A DNA stretch of 64,000 bases, taken from positions 558,001 through 622,000 of the forward strand of contig NZ_BMRE01000001.1 in the NCBI RefSeq assembly GCF_014648475.1, given 5' to 3'. Position numbers and translations under genes: made by a program. The stretch's first letter is position 1; the number at the start of each line of letters is the position of its first letter. Below are positions 53,452-61,729 of the stretch, one piece after another. The stretch comes from Lentzea flava (GTDB lineage: Bacteria > Actinomycetota > Actinomycetes > Mycobacteriales > Pseudonocardiaceae). The notes under the pieces are model-generated. The model saw only the letters and a list, made by a program, of their open reading frames with translations. It was not told the DNA's origin and made no database searches.

Positions 53452-53732
53452 AGCGCGACTCCGGCCTGCAACCCGAGCGCACGAACCTGGCGTGGAACCG
53501 CACCGCGCTCGCATCCGCCGCGTGCGCCTTGCTGCTGCTGCACGTCGCGGCACGGCGTGGCTGGGGACTTGCGACCGTGCCCGCCGTGTGCACAGCCGTC
53601 GTGGCGGTGACGCTGGTCGTGCTGGGGCGTCACCGGCACCTCAGCACCACCGGGCCGCGCGTCCTCCTGCTGGTCGCCGTGCTCGTCACCGTCGCATGCG
53701 TGTCCGCCTTCCCGCTCGTCACGCTGCCCTGA
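53448..53732 (+). CDS. DUF202 membrane protein, second copy
   Basis: This 94-residue protein starts MKRDSGLQPERTNLAWNRTALASAACALLLL in two steps, matching the DUF202 family with the typical ERT-LAW-RTAL core, and has three hydrophobic segments. The pair of DUF202 proteins probably forms a heteromer. The ATG overlaps the first gene's stop. Confidence 0.88.
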   Translation: MKRDSGLQPERTNLAWNRTALASAACALLLLHVAARRGWGLATVPAVCTAVVAVTLVVLGRHRHLSTTGPRVLLLVAVLVTVACVSAFPLVTLP

Positions 53733-53927
53733 ACGTCAGAGCAGCGTGGCGTCGACGAGGACGCCGAGCCCGACGGTGACGACCGCGGCGGTGGCACCGA
53801 TCAGCGCTCTCGTGGCCGGGACCATCGGCACTCGCCGCCCCCCGTTAGGGTCGTTCGGCCGTAGGAAGCACGCCCGGACGGACCTAAGCTTTGGGCGGGT
53901 CGGGGCAGGTACCTGGAGGGATCTGCC

Positions 53928-56900
53928 ATGCGCCGCATCCGCGTGTTCGCCCTGGCCGCCGTCGTTCCGCTCGTGGTCGTGTCCCCTCCCGTCACCGCCG
54001 CGGCCGCACCCTCCGCAGGCGCCGCGTCGCGGGCGGTGCTCTTCGCCTCGGACGGCATGCGGCCCGACCTGGTCGACAAGTACGCCGCCGCGGGCGCCAT
54101 GCCCACCTACGCGAAGCTGATGGCCGACGGTGTCAAGGGCGTCAACGGCATGGTTCAGGCGTTCCCGCCCAACACCGGCGTCGGCTGGCACACGATGGCC
54201 ACCGGCACCTATCCCGGTGAGCACGGTTCGACGAACAACACGTTCCACCGCATCGGCGAGCCGAACTTCACCAACCGCACGTCGTTCTCCGCCAACGGGG
54301 TGCTGCAGGCGGACACGCTGGCCGCCAGTGCCGAACGCGCGGGCAAGAAGGTCGCGCAGATCGACTGGGTCGGCGGGGCGGCCGCGAAGATCGCGGGCCC
54401 GACCGTGGACTTCGCCACCTTCTTCTCCACGCGCGGCGTGCTGACGGCGCCGGTCGTGCCGGACGAGCAGGCGGGCGCGGCGGCGTTCGGGCTGTCGTAC
54501 CAGGTCGCCGCGTTCAGCCCGGCCGACGGCTGGACCGGCGTGCCCGCCGGTGATCCCGCGGCACCGCCGCAACAGACGGTCCTGACCATCGCGACGACGT
54601 CCGCGGCGCAGAACCCCACGCGCACCTACGACCTCTACGTGTTCGACGCGAACGCCGACGGGACCGCGGCGTACGACCGCGTGCTGCTGACACCGACGGG
54701 CGCGGGCAAGAACGCCTCGCAGGCCGTGTCGCTGTCGCCTGGCGACTTCAAGGAGGTCAAGCTCCGCGGTGCGGACGGGCTGATCGGCGCACGGGCCGGG
54801 CAGGCGGCGGGCTTCTACACGAAGCTGATCGGCCTCGCGCCCGACCTGTCGTCGTTCAAGCTGTACTTCACCTCGGTCGAGCGCCTGATCGCCACGTGCG
54901 CCACGGCGGCGTGCACCGCGCTGCCCGCGGGTGGCGCCGGGGAGGACCGGCTGGAGAAGTACCTCGCGGAGAACGCGCCGACCGCGGTGGCCGCGGACTT
55001 CGCGCCGCTCGAGGCCCGGATCATCGACGAGGACACCTACGTCCAGCAGGGCCTTGACCTGGAGAAGGCGTACGGCGACGCGGTGCTCGACTACGTCCTG
55101 GGCACGCTGCAGCCGGACACCCAGCTCGCGCAGGTCGGCTACCCGGTGACCGACGAGTTCTCGCACCAGTTCTTCGGGCTCACCGTGCCCACCGACATGG
55201 ACGGTGCGGCGAACCCGTACTTCGACGACGTCAACGGCGACGGCGTGAAGGACAACCGCCTGGCGATCCGCGAGGGGTACCTGCGCGCGGCCTACCACGA
55301 GGCGGACGCCAAGCTCGCGCGCACTCGCGCGTTGATGGGCGGCAACCCGACGACGATGGCGGCCAGCGACCACGGGTTCGCGCCGCAGTGGTACGCGCTC
55401 AACGCGGGCAAGGTGCTCGCCGACGCGGGCCTGCAGCAGACCGAGCAGGCCGGCAACTGCCGCACCGGTGGCGTCACCAAGGCCAAGGCCTGCTACGCCG
55501 GTGGCACAGCGCAGATCTACATCTCGCTCGCCGGCCGTGATCCGGGCGGTGTGGTGCCCGCGGCCGACTACGAGGCCGTGCGCACCCAGATCATCAACGC
55601 CTTCAGCGGGATCACGCACAACGGCAAGCAGGTCGTGCAGAAGGTGATGAAGAAGGAGGAGCTGCGCAACGTCGACGGCTCCGACTCGCTGCACCCGTCG
55701 CGCTCGGGTGACGTGGTCGTGGTGACCCGTCCGCCGTACCAGTTCGACGCGGCGACTCCCGGCCAGCAGATCGCGTTCAGCCAGTTCTTCGGCCAGCACG
55801 GTTACCTGCCCGACCTGGTGGACCTGGCGCACGGCGTCAACATGCACGCGGTCTTCGTCGCCGCCGGTCCCGGTATCCGCAAGCAGCGTCCGCTCGCCGG
55901 CGTCCGGGCGATCGATCTGGCGCCGACCATGGCGCTGCTGCTCGGCGTGCCCGGCCCGCAGAACGCGCGTGGCCGCGTCCTGTACTCGCTGCTGCCGCAA
56001 CCGGGCGCGCTGAAAGAGCTGACCGTGTTGAACATCAGCGACTACCACGGCCAGCTGGTGCCGCTGTCCGAGACCGCCGACACGGTGGCGGGCGGCACGG
56101 ACCCGGCGTTCGGCATCGGTGGTTCGGCGTTCCTGAAGCCGTGGTTCGACGTGTACCGCGCGGAGGCCACCAACGGCTCGATCACCGTCGCGGGCGGCGA
56201 CTCCGTGGGCGCCACCCCGCCGATCTCCGCGTTCTTCGGCGACAAACCGACCATCGAGCTGATGAACGCCATGGGCTTCACGTTCGACGGCCTCGGCAAC
56301 CACAACTTCGACAAGGGCCAGGCCTATCTCCGGCAGACCCTGATCCCGCTGGCGCAGTACAGGTTCCTCTCGGCCAACATCGTCGACGCGAAGGGCAGGA
56401 CCCCTGCCGAGTGGGCGCCGTCGGCCGTCGTGGACGTCTTCGGCGGCGTCAAGCTCGGCGTCGTCGGCTTCTCCAACGACGACCTGCTGGACCTGACCGC
56501 GCCCGGCGCGATCGCCCCGTTCCAGCTGACCAACTCGACGGCCGCGGTGAACGCGGAAGCCGCACGGCTGAAGTCCCGCGGTGTCAACGCGATCGTGGCG
56601 CTCGGCCACCTCGGCGCCACGGCGGGCACTCTCACCGCTCCGACCGGCCCGGTGGTGAACCTGGCCGACAACGTGTCCAACGTGGACGCGGTGCTGGGCG
56701 ACCACACCGACTTCCAGGTCGTCGCGACGCGGTCGAACGGCGTGCTGCTGACGGAGAACCGCAGCAAGGGCATCCGGTTCACCCGAGTGCGGCTGGTCGT
56801 CGACACCAACGCCAAGAAGGTCGTCTACAAGACCGCGGACTTCCACAAGCCGTGGGACATCGGCATCACCGCCGACCCCGCGATCCAGGCCCGCATCAAC

Positions 56901-57629
56901 GACCTCAACGCGCAACTGGCACCGGTCCTGAGCACGGTGATCGGTGCGTCGACCCGCGTGATCCCGCGTGCCGACGCGTGCGGTCAGAGCGCGGGCCGCA
57001 CCTGTGAGTCGCTGGTGGGCAACACGGTCACCGACGCGCTGCGGCTCAGGTACGGCGTGGACTTCGCCATCACCAACTCCGGTGGTCTGCGCGCCGACCT
57101 GACGTGCCCGGCGACGGACAACCCGAACGACTTCTGCCCGGCGTTCACCCCGCCGCCGTACCCGATCACGCGCGGCCAGGTGCTGGGCGTGCTGCCGTTC
57201 GGCAACGTCGCGACGACGCTGACCGTCAACGGCGCAGAGCTGAAGACCATGCTGGAGAACGGTGTCTCGCAGATGCCGGCCGTCAACGGGCGCTTCGCCC
57301 AGGTGTCCGGGCTCTGCTTCACCTACGACATCTCCTCTCCCGCCGGGTCGCGCGTGGTGTCGGCGGTGCGACAGGCCCTCGACGGGTCGTGCACCGGTGC
57401 GCCGGTGGACCTGACGGCCGCGGCGACGTACTCGTTGGCGGACAACGACTTCATGTCCAACGGCGGCGACGGCTACCCGAACTTCTCCAGCCGCGCGACC
57501 ACGAGGGAGATCATGGACCAGGTCCTGGCCGACCACGTCGCCGCGAACTCGCCGATCAGCCCGGCGATCGTCGGCCGCATCACCTGCACGACGAGCGGCG
57601 CCACCGCGTGCCCGGTGGTGGTGCCCTAG
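53928..57629 (+). CDS. Secreted phosphodiesterase/alkaline phosphatase - 5'-nucleotidase fusion
   Basis: The 1233-residue protein has a signal peptide and two fused enzymes. Residues about 34-690: type I phosphodiesterase/NPP domain with [23 protein letters not shown] (nucleophile Thr region), TDEFSHQFF and ASDHGF. Residues about 700-1233: 5'-nucleotidase with [18 protein letters not shown] (usually GNHEFD), GHLG, GDHTD, NSGGLR and [10 protein letters not shown]. The metal-binding Asp and His positions are mostly kept. The pair could release inorganic phosphate from extracellular nucleotides in two steps. The stop shares the tetramer CTAG with the convergent ATP-grasp stop. Confidence 0.92.
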   Translation: MRRIRVFALAAVVPLVVVSPPVTAAAAPSAGAASRAVLFASDGMRPDLVDKYAAAGAMPTYAKLMADGVKGVNGMVQAFPPNTGVGWHTMATGTYPGEHGSTNNTFHRIGEPNFTNRTSFSANGVLQADTLAASAERAGKKVAQIDWVGGAAAKIAGPTVDFATFFSTRGVLTAPVVPDEQAGAAAFGLSYQVAAFSPADGWTGVPAGDPAAPPQQTVLTIATTSAAQNPTRTYDLYVFDANADGTAAYDRVLLTPTGAGKNASQAVSLSPGDFKEVKLRGADGLIGARAGQAAGFYTKLIGLAPDLSSFKLYFTSVERLIATCATAACTALPAGGAGEDRLEKYLAENAPTAVAADFAPLEARIIDEDTYVQQGLDLEKAYGDAVLDYVLGTLQPDTQLAQVGYPVTDEFSHQFFGLTVPTDMDGAANPYFDDVNGDGVKDNRLAIREGYLRAAYHEADAKLARTRALMGGNPTTMAASDHGFAPQWYALNAGKVLADAGLQQTEQAGNCRTGGVTKAKACYAGGTAQIYISLAGRDPGGVVPAADYEAVRTQIINAFSGITHNGKQVVQKVMKKEELRNVDGSDSLHPSRSGDVVVVTRPPYQFDAATPGQQIAFSQFFGQHGYLPDLVDLAHGVNMHAVFVAAGPGIRKQRPLAGVRAIDLAPTMALLLGVPGPQNARGRVLYSLLPQPGALKELTVLNISDYHGQLVPLSETADTVAGGTDPAFGIGGSAFLKPWFDVYRAEATNGSITVAGGDSVGATPPISAFFGDKPTIELMNAMGFTFDGLGNHNFDKGQAYLRQTLIPLAQYRFLSANIVDAKGRTPAEWAPSAVVDVFGGVKLGVVGFSNDDLLDLTAPGAIAPFQLTNSTAAVNAEAARLKSRGVNAIVALGHLGATAGTLTAPTGPVVNLADNVSNVDAVLGDHTDFQVVATRSNGVLLTENRSKGIRFTRVRLVVDTNAKKVVYKTADFHKPWDIGITADPAIQARINDLNAQLAPVLSTVIGASTRVIPRADACGQSAGRTCESLVGNTVTDALRLRYGVDFAITNSGGLRADLTCPATDNPNDFCPAFTPPPYPITRGQVLGVLPFGNVATTLTVNGAELKTMLENGVSQMPAVNGRFAQVSGLCFTYDISSPAGSRVVSAVRQALDGSCTGAPVDLTAAATYSLADNDFMSNGGDGYPNFSSRATTREIMDQVLADHVAANSPISPAIVGRITCTTSGATACPVVVP

Positions 57630-58806
57630 CTGAACCAGGTCAGGTCACGAGCACGTTCGACGTCGTCGGCGAGCTGGCCGGAATCGCGGTGCCACAACAG
57701 CACCGACGCTCCGATCAGCCCGCCGCCGGACTGGTTCCCCTCCCGGCCGGCCCGGCGGACGTGCACCTCGTACGAGCTCTTGAGGCCGCTCAGGTCGGGG
57801 CCCGGCTCGCGGAACCTCGTGCCCGGCATGACCGGCGGCCACAGCCAGGCGGCCTGGACGTCCTGCCCGACCGGCTCGGGCACGGGCAGCCCCGCCTGCA
57901 TCCTGAGGTTCGCCACCTCCAGGTTCACCCCGGCGTGCAGCCGGGCCAGCTCCGACACGAGCGCGCCCGGTGCGCGGCCGGCGACCTCCAGCACCACCAG
58001 TTCGCCGTCGCGGTTCCTCGCGAACTCGGTGTGCACGACGAAACTTCCCCTGCTGCCCAACGCGTGGATCACGCGCTCGTTCAGCTCGTGCGCGGCCGCG
58101 GTGAACGGCGACTCCTGTTCGGTCGCACCGCCGAGGGTGCGGCCGGCGTCGAGACCGAGCAGCGGGCCCAGGTACCGCCCCACCTGCACCGGGGTGATCC
58201 GGCCGTCCCGCACCAGCGCGTTGACGTGGTGCAGGGTGCCGTCGACGAACTCGTCGACCTGCCAGCCGGTCTCGCCGTCGTGCGCGGCCAGCCAGTCGCG
58301 CACGTCCTGGGGCGTGCGCAGGATCGTGATGCCGCGGGAGTTCGCCTCCTGACGCGGTTTCGCCACCGCGGGCAGGCCGATCTCCTCGACCAGCAGTCGG
58401 CCGCCCTGGCGGTGACGACGGGTTCGAAGGCGTGGAACCGCGGCACCCGCACACCACCGGCCGCGAGCAGCCGTTTCATCACGACCTTGTCCAGGTACGC
58501 GGCGGGCCGCTCGGGGTGCCGGGGCGCGAGGCCGAGCTCCGCCCGCAGCCGCGCGCACTCGGCCAGGCAGTACTCGTCGTTCGTCACGACCTCGATCTGA
58601 CCCTCGACAGCGCGCAGGTGTTCCAGCCACTTCTCGCGGTCCAGCACGGTGATCTCGGGCGCGGGACCGGTGACGTCCTCGCGCAACACCGCGTCCGCCG
58701 GGCCGTCGGTCAGCACGACGACGTCGAATTCCTCTGAAGGGAACGCCACGGCCGGTGCGACGGTGAACGGCTGCTTCGACTGCAGCGCGACGATCGTCTT
58801 CCCCAT
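57626..58806 (-). pseudogene. ATP-grasp protein, frameshifted
   Basis: From ATG 58806 the first frame encodes MGKTIVALQSKQPFTVAPAV and continues to FHAFEPVVTA. A different frame then carries GGRLLVEEIGLPAVAKP, the ATP-grasp region (WQVDEFVDG; VVHTEFARNRDGELVVLEVAGRAPG) to the stop at 57626. One missing base near 58405 joins them into about 393 residues of an ATP-grasp ligase similar to biotin-carboxylase-like enzymes. It is either a recent pseudogene or an indel. Substrate unknown. Confidence 0.75.
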
Positions 58807-58914
58807 CGGAGCCCCCAGCTCTCACGCGGTGATCACGGCCCAGGCTCCCGCACCTCACTCTCACCCGCCAGTGCGAAGTGGGGTGCACCACTGCGGTTGC
58901 GGTACAACAGTGGG

Positions 58915-59397
58915 ATGACCCGGTCCGAGGTCGGCGTGAACGACGTCGACGCGCTCACCGACGCCGTGCTGACCGCGTCGCGCCTCCTGGTCGCCGTGTC
59001 CGCGCGCTCGCTCGCGGCGGTCGAGGAGACGATCACGCTGCCGCAGTTCCGGGTGCTCGTCATCCTCGACAGCAGGGGCGCGATGAGGACCAGCTCGCTC
59101 GCCGAGCTGCTGGACGTCAACCCGTCCACCGCGACGCGCATGATCGACCGGCTGGTGGCGACCGGGATGGTCACGCGCCTGCCCAACCCCGCGACGCGCC
59201 GCGAGGTCGTCCTCGACCTGACCGACGAGGGCCGCCGCGTGGTGCGCGGGGTGACCAGCCGGCGGCGTGCGGCGATCGGCCGGATCGTGGCGAAGATGTC
59301 GCCCGACGAACGCCGCGGGCTCGTCGACGCGCTGACCGCGTTCACCGACGCCGGTGGCGAACCCGCGGTGACCTCGTCCGATCTCGCCTGGATCTGA
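58915..59397 (+). CDS. MarR-family regulator
   Basis: The 160-residue protein has a MarR winged helix: TLPQFRVLVILDSRGAMRTSSLAELLDVNPSTATRMIDRLVATGMVTRLPNPATRREVVLDLTDEGR in order. It lies divergent from the ATP-grasp gene and could control it. ATG 58915 is used. A TACAAC -10-like element (58902-58907) ends eight bases before the ATG, so translation may be leaderless. Confidence 0.88.
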   Translation: MTRSEVGVNDVDALTDAVLTASRLLVAVSARSLAAVEETITLPQFRVLVILDSRGAMRTSSLAELLDVNPSTATRMIDRLVATGMVTRLPNPATRREVVLDLTDEGRRVVRGVTSRRRAAIGRIVAKMSPDERRGLVDALTAFTDAGGEPAVTSSDLAWI

Positions 59398-59487
59398 TCC
59401 TCGGCCGAAGCCCGCGTCATCTGTGAATGCTGTCGCCGCGGCGTGCGCGGAGGTTGAATCCGCGCACGCCGTCGAAGGAGCTTCAGC

Positions 59488-60339
59488 ATGCGTTTGATGA
59501 GCACGACAGCGATCGCCGCCGCATTGCTCGCGGTGTCCGCACTGCCCGCGTCAGCGATCAACTCCTACAACGCCACCCCGGCACCGGAACGCACCGAGGT
59601 CGGTGCCCTCATCGCGACCTGGGACAACGACGACAACCCGGCGACCCCGGACCGCGTCGACTGGGTCTGCAGCGGAACGATGATCGACACCGACACGTTC
59701 CTCACCGCCGCGCACTGCACCAGCGACTGGCCGGCGAACGTGAAGTTCTACGTCTCGCTGCACCAGGACGTCCAGACCGCGCTGGACAACGCCACGGGCA
59801 CACCGGCGCAGATCGCCGCCGCGGTCGGGGTGCAGGGCACCGCCCACACCCATCCCGCCTACCCCGGTCCGGCCGCGGACACGCACGACATCGCCGTCAT
59901 CGAGGTGCCCGCCCAGCAGATGAGGGCGCGGTGGACGTTCACCCCGGCGACGCTGCCCACCGCGAACCGCCTGGGAGAGCTGGGCCCGCAAGGGCTGAAC
60001 GACACGCCCTGGCTGGTCGCCGGCTACGGCACGCAGGAGGCCCGTCGCGGCCCCGGCGGGCACACCCACCCCGGTGGTGGCGTGCGGATGAAGGCGCCGG
60101 TGACCTTCGACGCGCTGAACAACTCCTGGGTGCGGCTCGCCATGACCGCGCCGCAGGGCAACGGCGGTGCCTGCTACGGCGACTCCGGTGGCCCGAACTT
60201 CGCCACGATCAACGGCAAGCTGACGCTCGCGGCCACCACGATCACGGGTGACACGCCGTGCTACGCGACGAACGTCGTCTACCGGCTGGACACCCCTGGC
60301 GCGAGGGACTTCCTGCGCCCGTTCGTGACGCTGCCCTGA
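59488..60339 (+). CDS. Secreted trypsin-like serine protease
   Basis: The 283-residue precursor has a signal peptide (TAIAAALLAVSALPASA) and the S1 triad: His76 in TAAHC, Asp134 in HDIAV and Ser233 in GDSGGP. The cysteine before GDSGGP (GACYGDSGGP) is also present. It is an extracellular endopeptidase with unknown specificity. GAAGGAG lies seven bases before ATG 59488. A strong hairpin follows the stop. Confidence 0.93.
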   Translation: MRLMSTTAIAAALLAVSALPASAINSYNATPAPERTEVGALIATWDNDDNPATPDRVDWVCSGTMIDTDTFLTAAHCTSDWPANVKFYVSLHQDVQTALDNATGTPAQIAAAVGVQGTAHTHPAYPGPAADTHDIAVIEVPAQQMRARWTFTPATLPTANRLGELGPQGLNDTPWLVAGYGTQEARRGPGGHTHPGGGVRMKAPVTFDALNNSWVRLAMTAPQGNGGACYGDSGGPNFATINGKLTLAATTITGDTPCYATNVVYRLDTPGARDFLRPFVTLP

Positions 60340-60346
60340 TGGGCGC

Positions 60347-60382
60347 GGGCTGAGATCGCCGTGCCCGCGGCGATCTCAGCCC
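60347..60382. terminator. Bidirectional hairpin terminator
   Basis: GGGCTGAGATCGCC (60347-60360) and GGCGATCTCAGCCC (60369-60382) form a perfect 14-bp stem with an 8-base loop between the protease gene and the convergent DUF308 gene. Confidence 0.8.
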
Positions 60383-60397
60383 GGACAAGGCAGCGGC

Positions 60398-60943
60398 TCA
60401 GGCTGTGACACGTCCCAGGCGCAATGCGGAGACCAGGAAGAAGATGCCGCCGATGGTCGCGTAGCCGGCGAGGTTGGCGAACGACGCACCCTCCGCGGAC
60501 GCCATCGCGATGAACGACGACCCGGCCAGCACGGAGATGCCGCCGCTGAGGATCATCGGCCACTGCCCGCCCATCCCGCGCCGGCTCACGCCCACGAACA
60601 GCTGCACCAGCCCGGAGACGATCGCCCAGGCACCCCACACCCGCAGCACCGCGGGCACCCCCGACGCGCCGGCCACGGCCAGGCCGGCCGCCGCGAGCAG
60701 GCTGATCGCGATGTTCAGGTACAACCCGCGAACCGGACCGGTGGCGCGGGACGAGCGAGCGTCCACGACGGCGGCGGCCACGTCGAACAACGGGTACAGC
60801 ACCAGCAGGGCGACGCTGACCGGCCCGAGCTCCGACCTGGTCACGAAGAGCAGGGCGGCCCAGACGACGGCGAACCCGAACCGGACGAAGTACAGCCTGC
60901 GCAGTGCGGACGCGGTCGGGGCGGAAGAGGCAACGGCGGTCAT
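60398..60943 (-). CDS. DUF308/HdeD-like membrane protein
   Basis: The 181-residue protein has six hydrophobic segments and pairs of small-residue-rich helices (WGAWAIVSGLVQLFVGVSRR; ILSGGISVLAGSSFIAMAS), similar to DUF308/HdeD-type acid-stress membrane proteins. AAAGGA lies before ATG 60943. It is divergent from a TetR gene with two copies of an operator between them, so it is probably the TetR target. Confidence 0.8.
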   Translation of the reverse strand: MTAVASSAPTASALRRLYFVRFGFAVVWAALLFVTRSELGPVSVALLVLYPLFDVAAAVVDARSSRATGPVRGLYLNIAISLLAAAGLAVAGASGVPAVLRVWGAWAIVSGLVQLFVGVSRRGMGGQWPMILSGGISVLAGSSFIAMASAEGASFANLAGYATIGGIFFLVSALRLGRVTA

Positions 60944-60973
60944 GGAGATCCTTTCGACGACGTCCAGCCAAAG

Positions 60974-61040
60974 AGACCGAACGTTCTACCTCATTCCACC
61001 CTGACGGCCGGGTGCCGATTCGTCAAGACCGAACGTTCTA
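60974..61040. promoter_or_regulatory. Two identical 15-bp TetR operator candidates
   Basis: AGACCGAACGTTCTA occurs at 60974-60988 and again at 61026-61040. Each has the palindromic core GAACGTTC. They are 52 bp apart, one near each divergent start, as expected for joint repression of the DUF308 gene and tetR. Confidence 0.75.
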
Positions 61041-61058
61041 TCCGCTAGAGTCGGCGCC

Positions 61059-61676
61059 ATGGCGCGCACCCAGCAGACGGGCCGGCCGTCCGAGGCGCGG
61101 ACCCGGTTGCTCAACACGGCCCTCAAGATCTTCTACGCCGAGGGCATCCACTCCGTCGGCATAGATCGCATCGTCGAGGAGGCGCAGGTCACGAGAGCGA
61201 CCCTGTACCGGCACTTCCTGGGCAAGGAGGAGCTCGTCGTCGCCTACCTGAACGAGGCCGACGCGGCCATGCGCGCGCAGGCGGAGCAGGCCGCCGCCCG
61301 CGGCCACTCCCCCGCCGACACCGTGCGGGAGCTGAGCCGGGCCATCGCCGGGGGCATCCGGTCACCGGAGTTCCGGGGATGCGCTTTCCTCAACGCCGCC
61401 GCGGAGTACCCGGATCCCGAGCACCCGGTGCACCGGGCCGTGCTCGCCCACCGCGAGTGGTTCCAGACCACCGTCACCGAGCTGTTCACCCAGATCCGGG
61501 CAGCGTCCGCCGAGCCGGCCGCACGGCACTTCGTGATGCTGCGCGACGGCGCCATGGCGTCCGGCTGCCTGTCCGACGCGGAGGTCGTCTGCGAGACGTT
61601 CCTGCGTGGCGTCGAAGGTCTGCTGCAGGCGCAGATCGCACCGGAAACAGCGGAAACCGGCACGAGAGCGGGGTAG
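61059..61676 (+). CDS. TetR-family regulator
   Basis: The 205-residue product has a TetR HTH (ARTRLLNTALKIFYAEGIHSVGIDRIVEEAQVTRATLYRHFLGKEELVVAYL, in order). The C-terminal domain has the FRGCAFLNAAAEY motif common in TetR proteins that sense quinones or aldehydes. It is divergent from the DUF308 gene with two AGACCGAACGTTCTA sites between. Confidence 0.92.
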   Translation: MARTQQTGRPSEARTRLLNTALKIFYAEGIHSVGIDRIVEEAQVTRATLYRHFLGKEELVVAYLNEADAAMRAQAEQAAARGHSPADTVRELSRAIAGGIRSPEFRGCAFLNAAAEYPDPEHPVHRAVLAHREWFQTTVTELFTQIRAASAEPAARHFVMLRDGAMASGCLSDAEVVCETFLRGVEGLLQAQIAPETAETGTRAG

Positions 61677-61729
61677 CCGCCACTATCCTGCCGCGCTGAG
61701 GCCCGACGATCGGAGGAGCCATCAGCGCG

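Noticed and set aside
53736..53825. A 29-residue hydrophobic ORF on the minus strand after the DUF202 pair
   Set aside because: It is a single membrane-like segment, but there is no convincing ribosome site and no promoter, so I did not list it as a gene.
53818..53831. GGGACCATCGGCAC as a third DosR-like box
   Set aside because: Only the first half matches; the second half does not pair with it.
53736..57536. A 1266-codon open frame opposite the phosphatase fusion
   Set aside because: It is a composition shadow: Arg/Gly/Ala/His-rich with no domain, whereas the plus-strand frame has clear catalytic motifs.
58870..58890. AGTGGGGTGCACCACT before the MarR gene as an operator
   Set aside because: The arms do not match when aligned as an inverted repeat beyond four or five bases.
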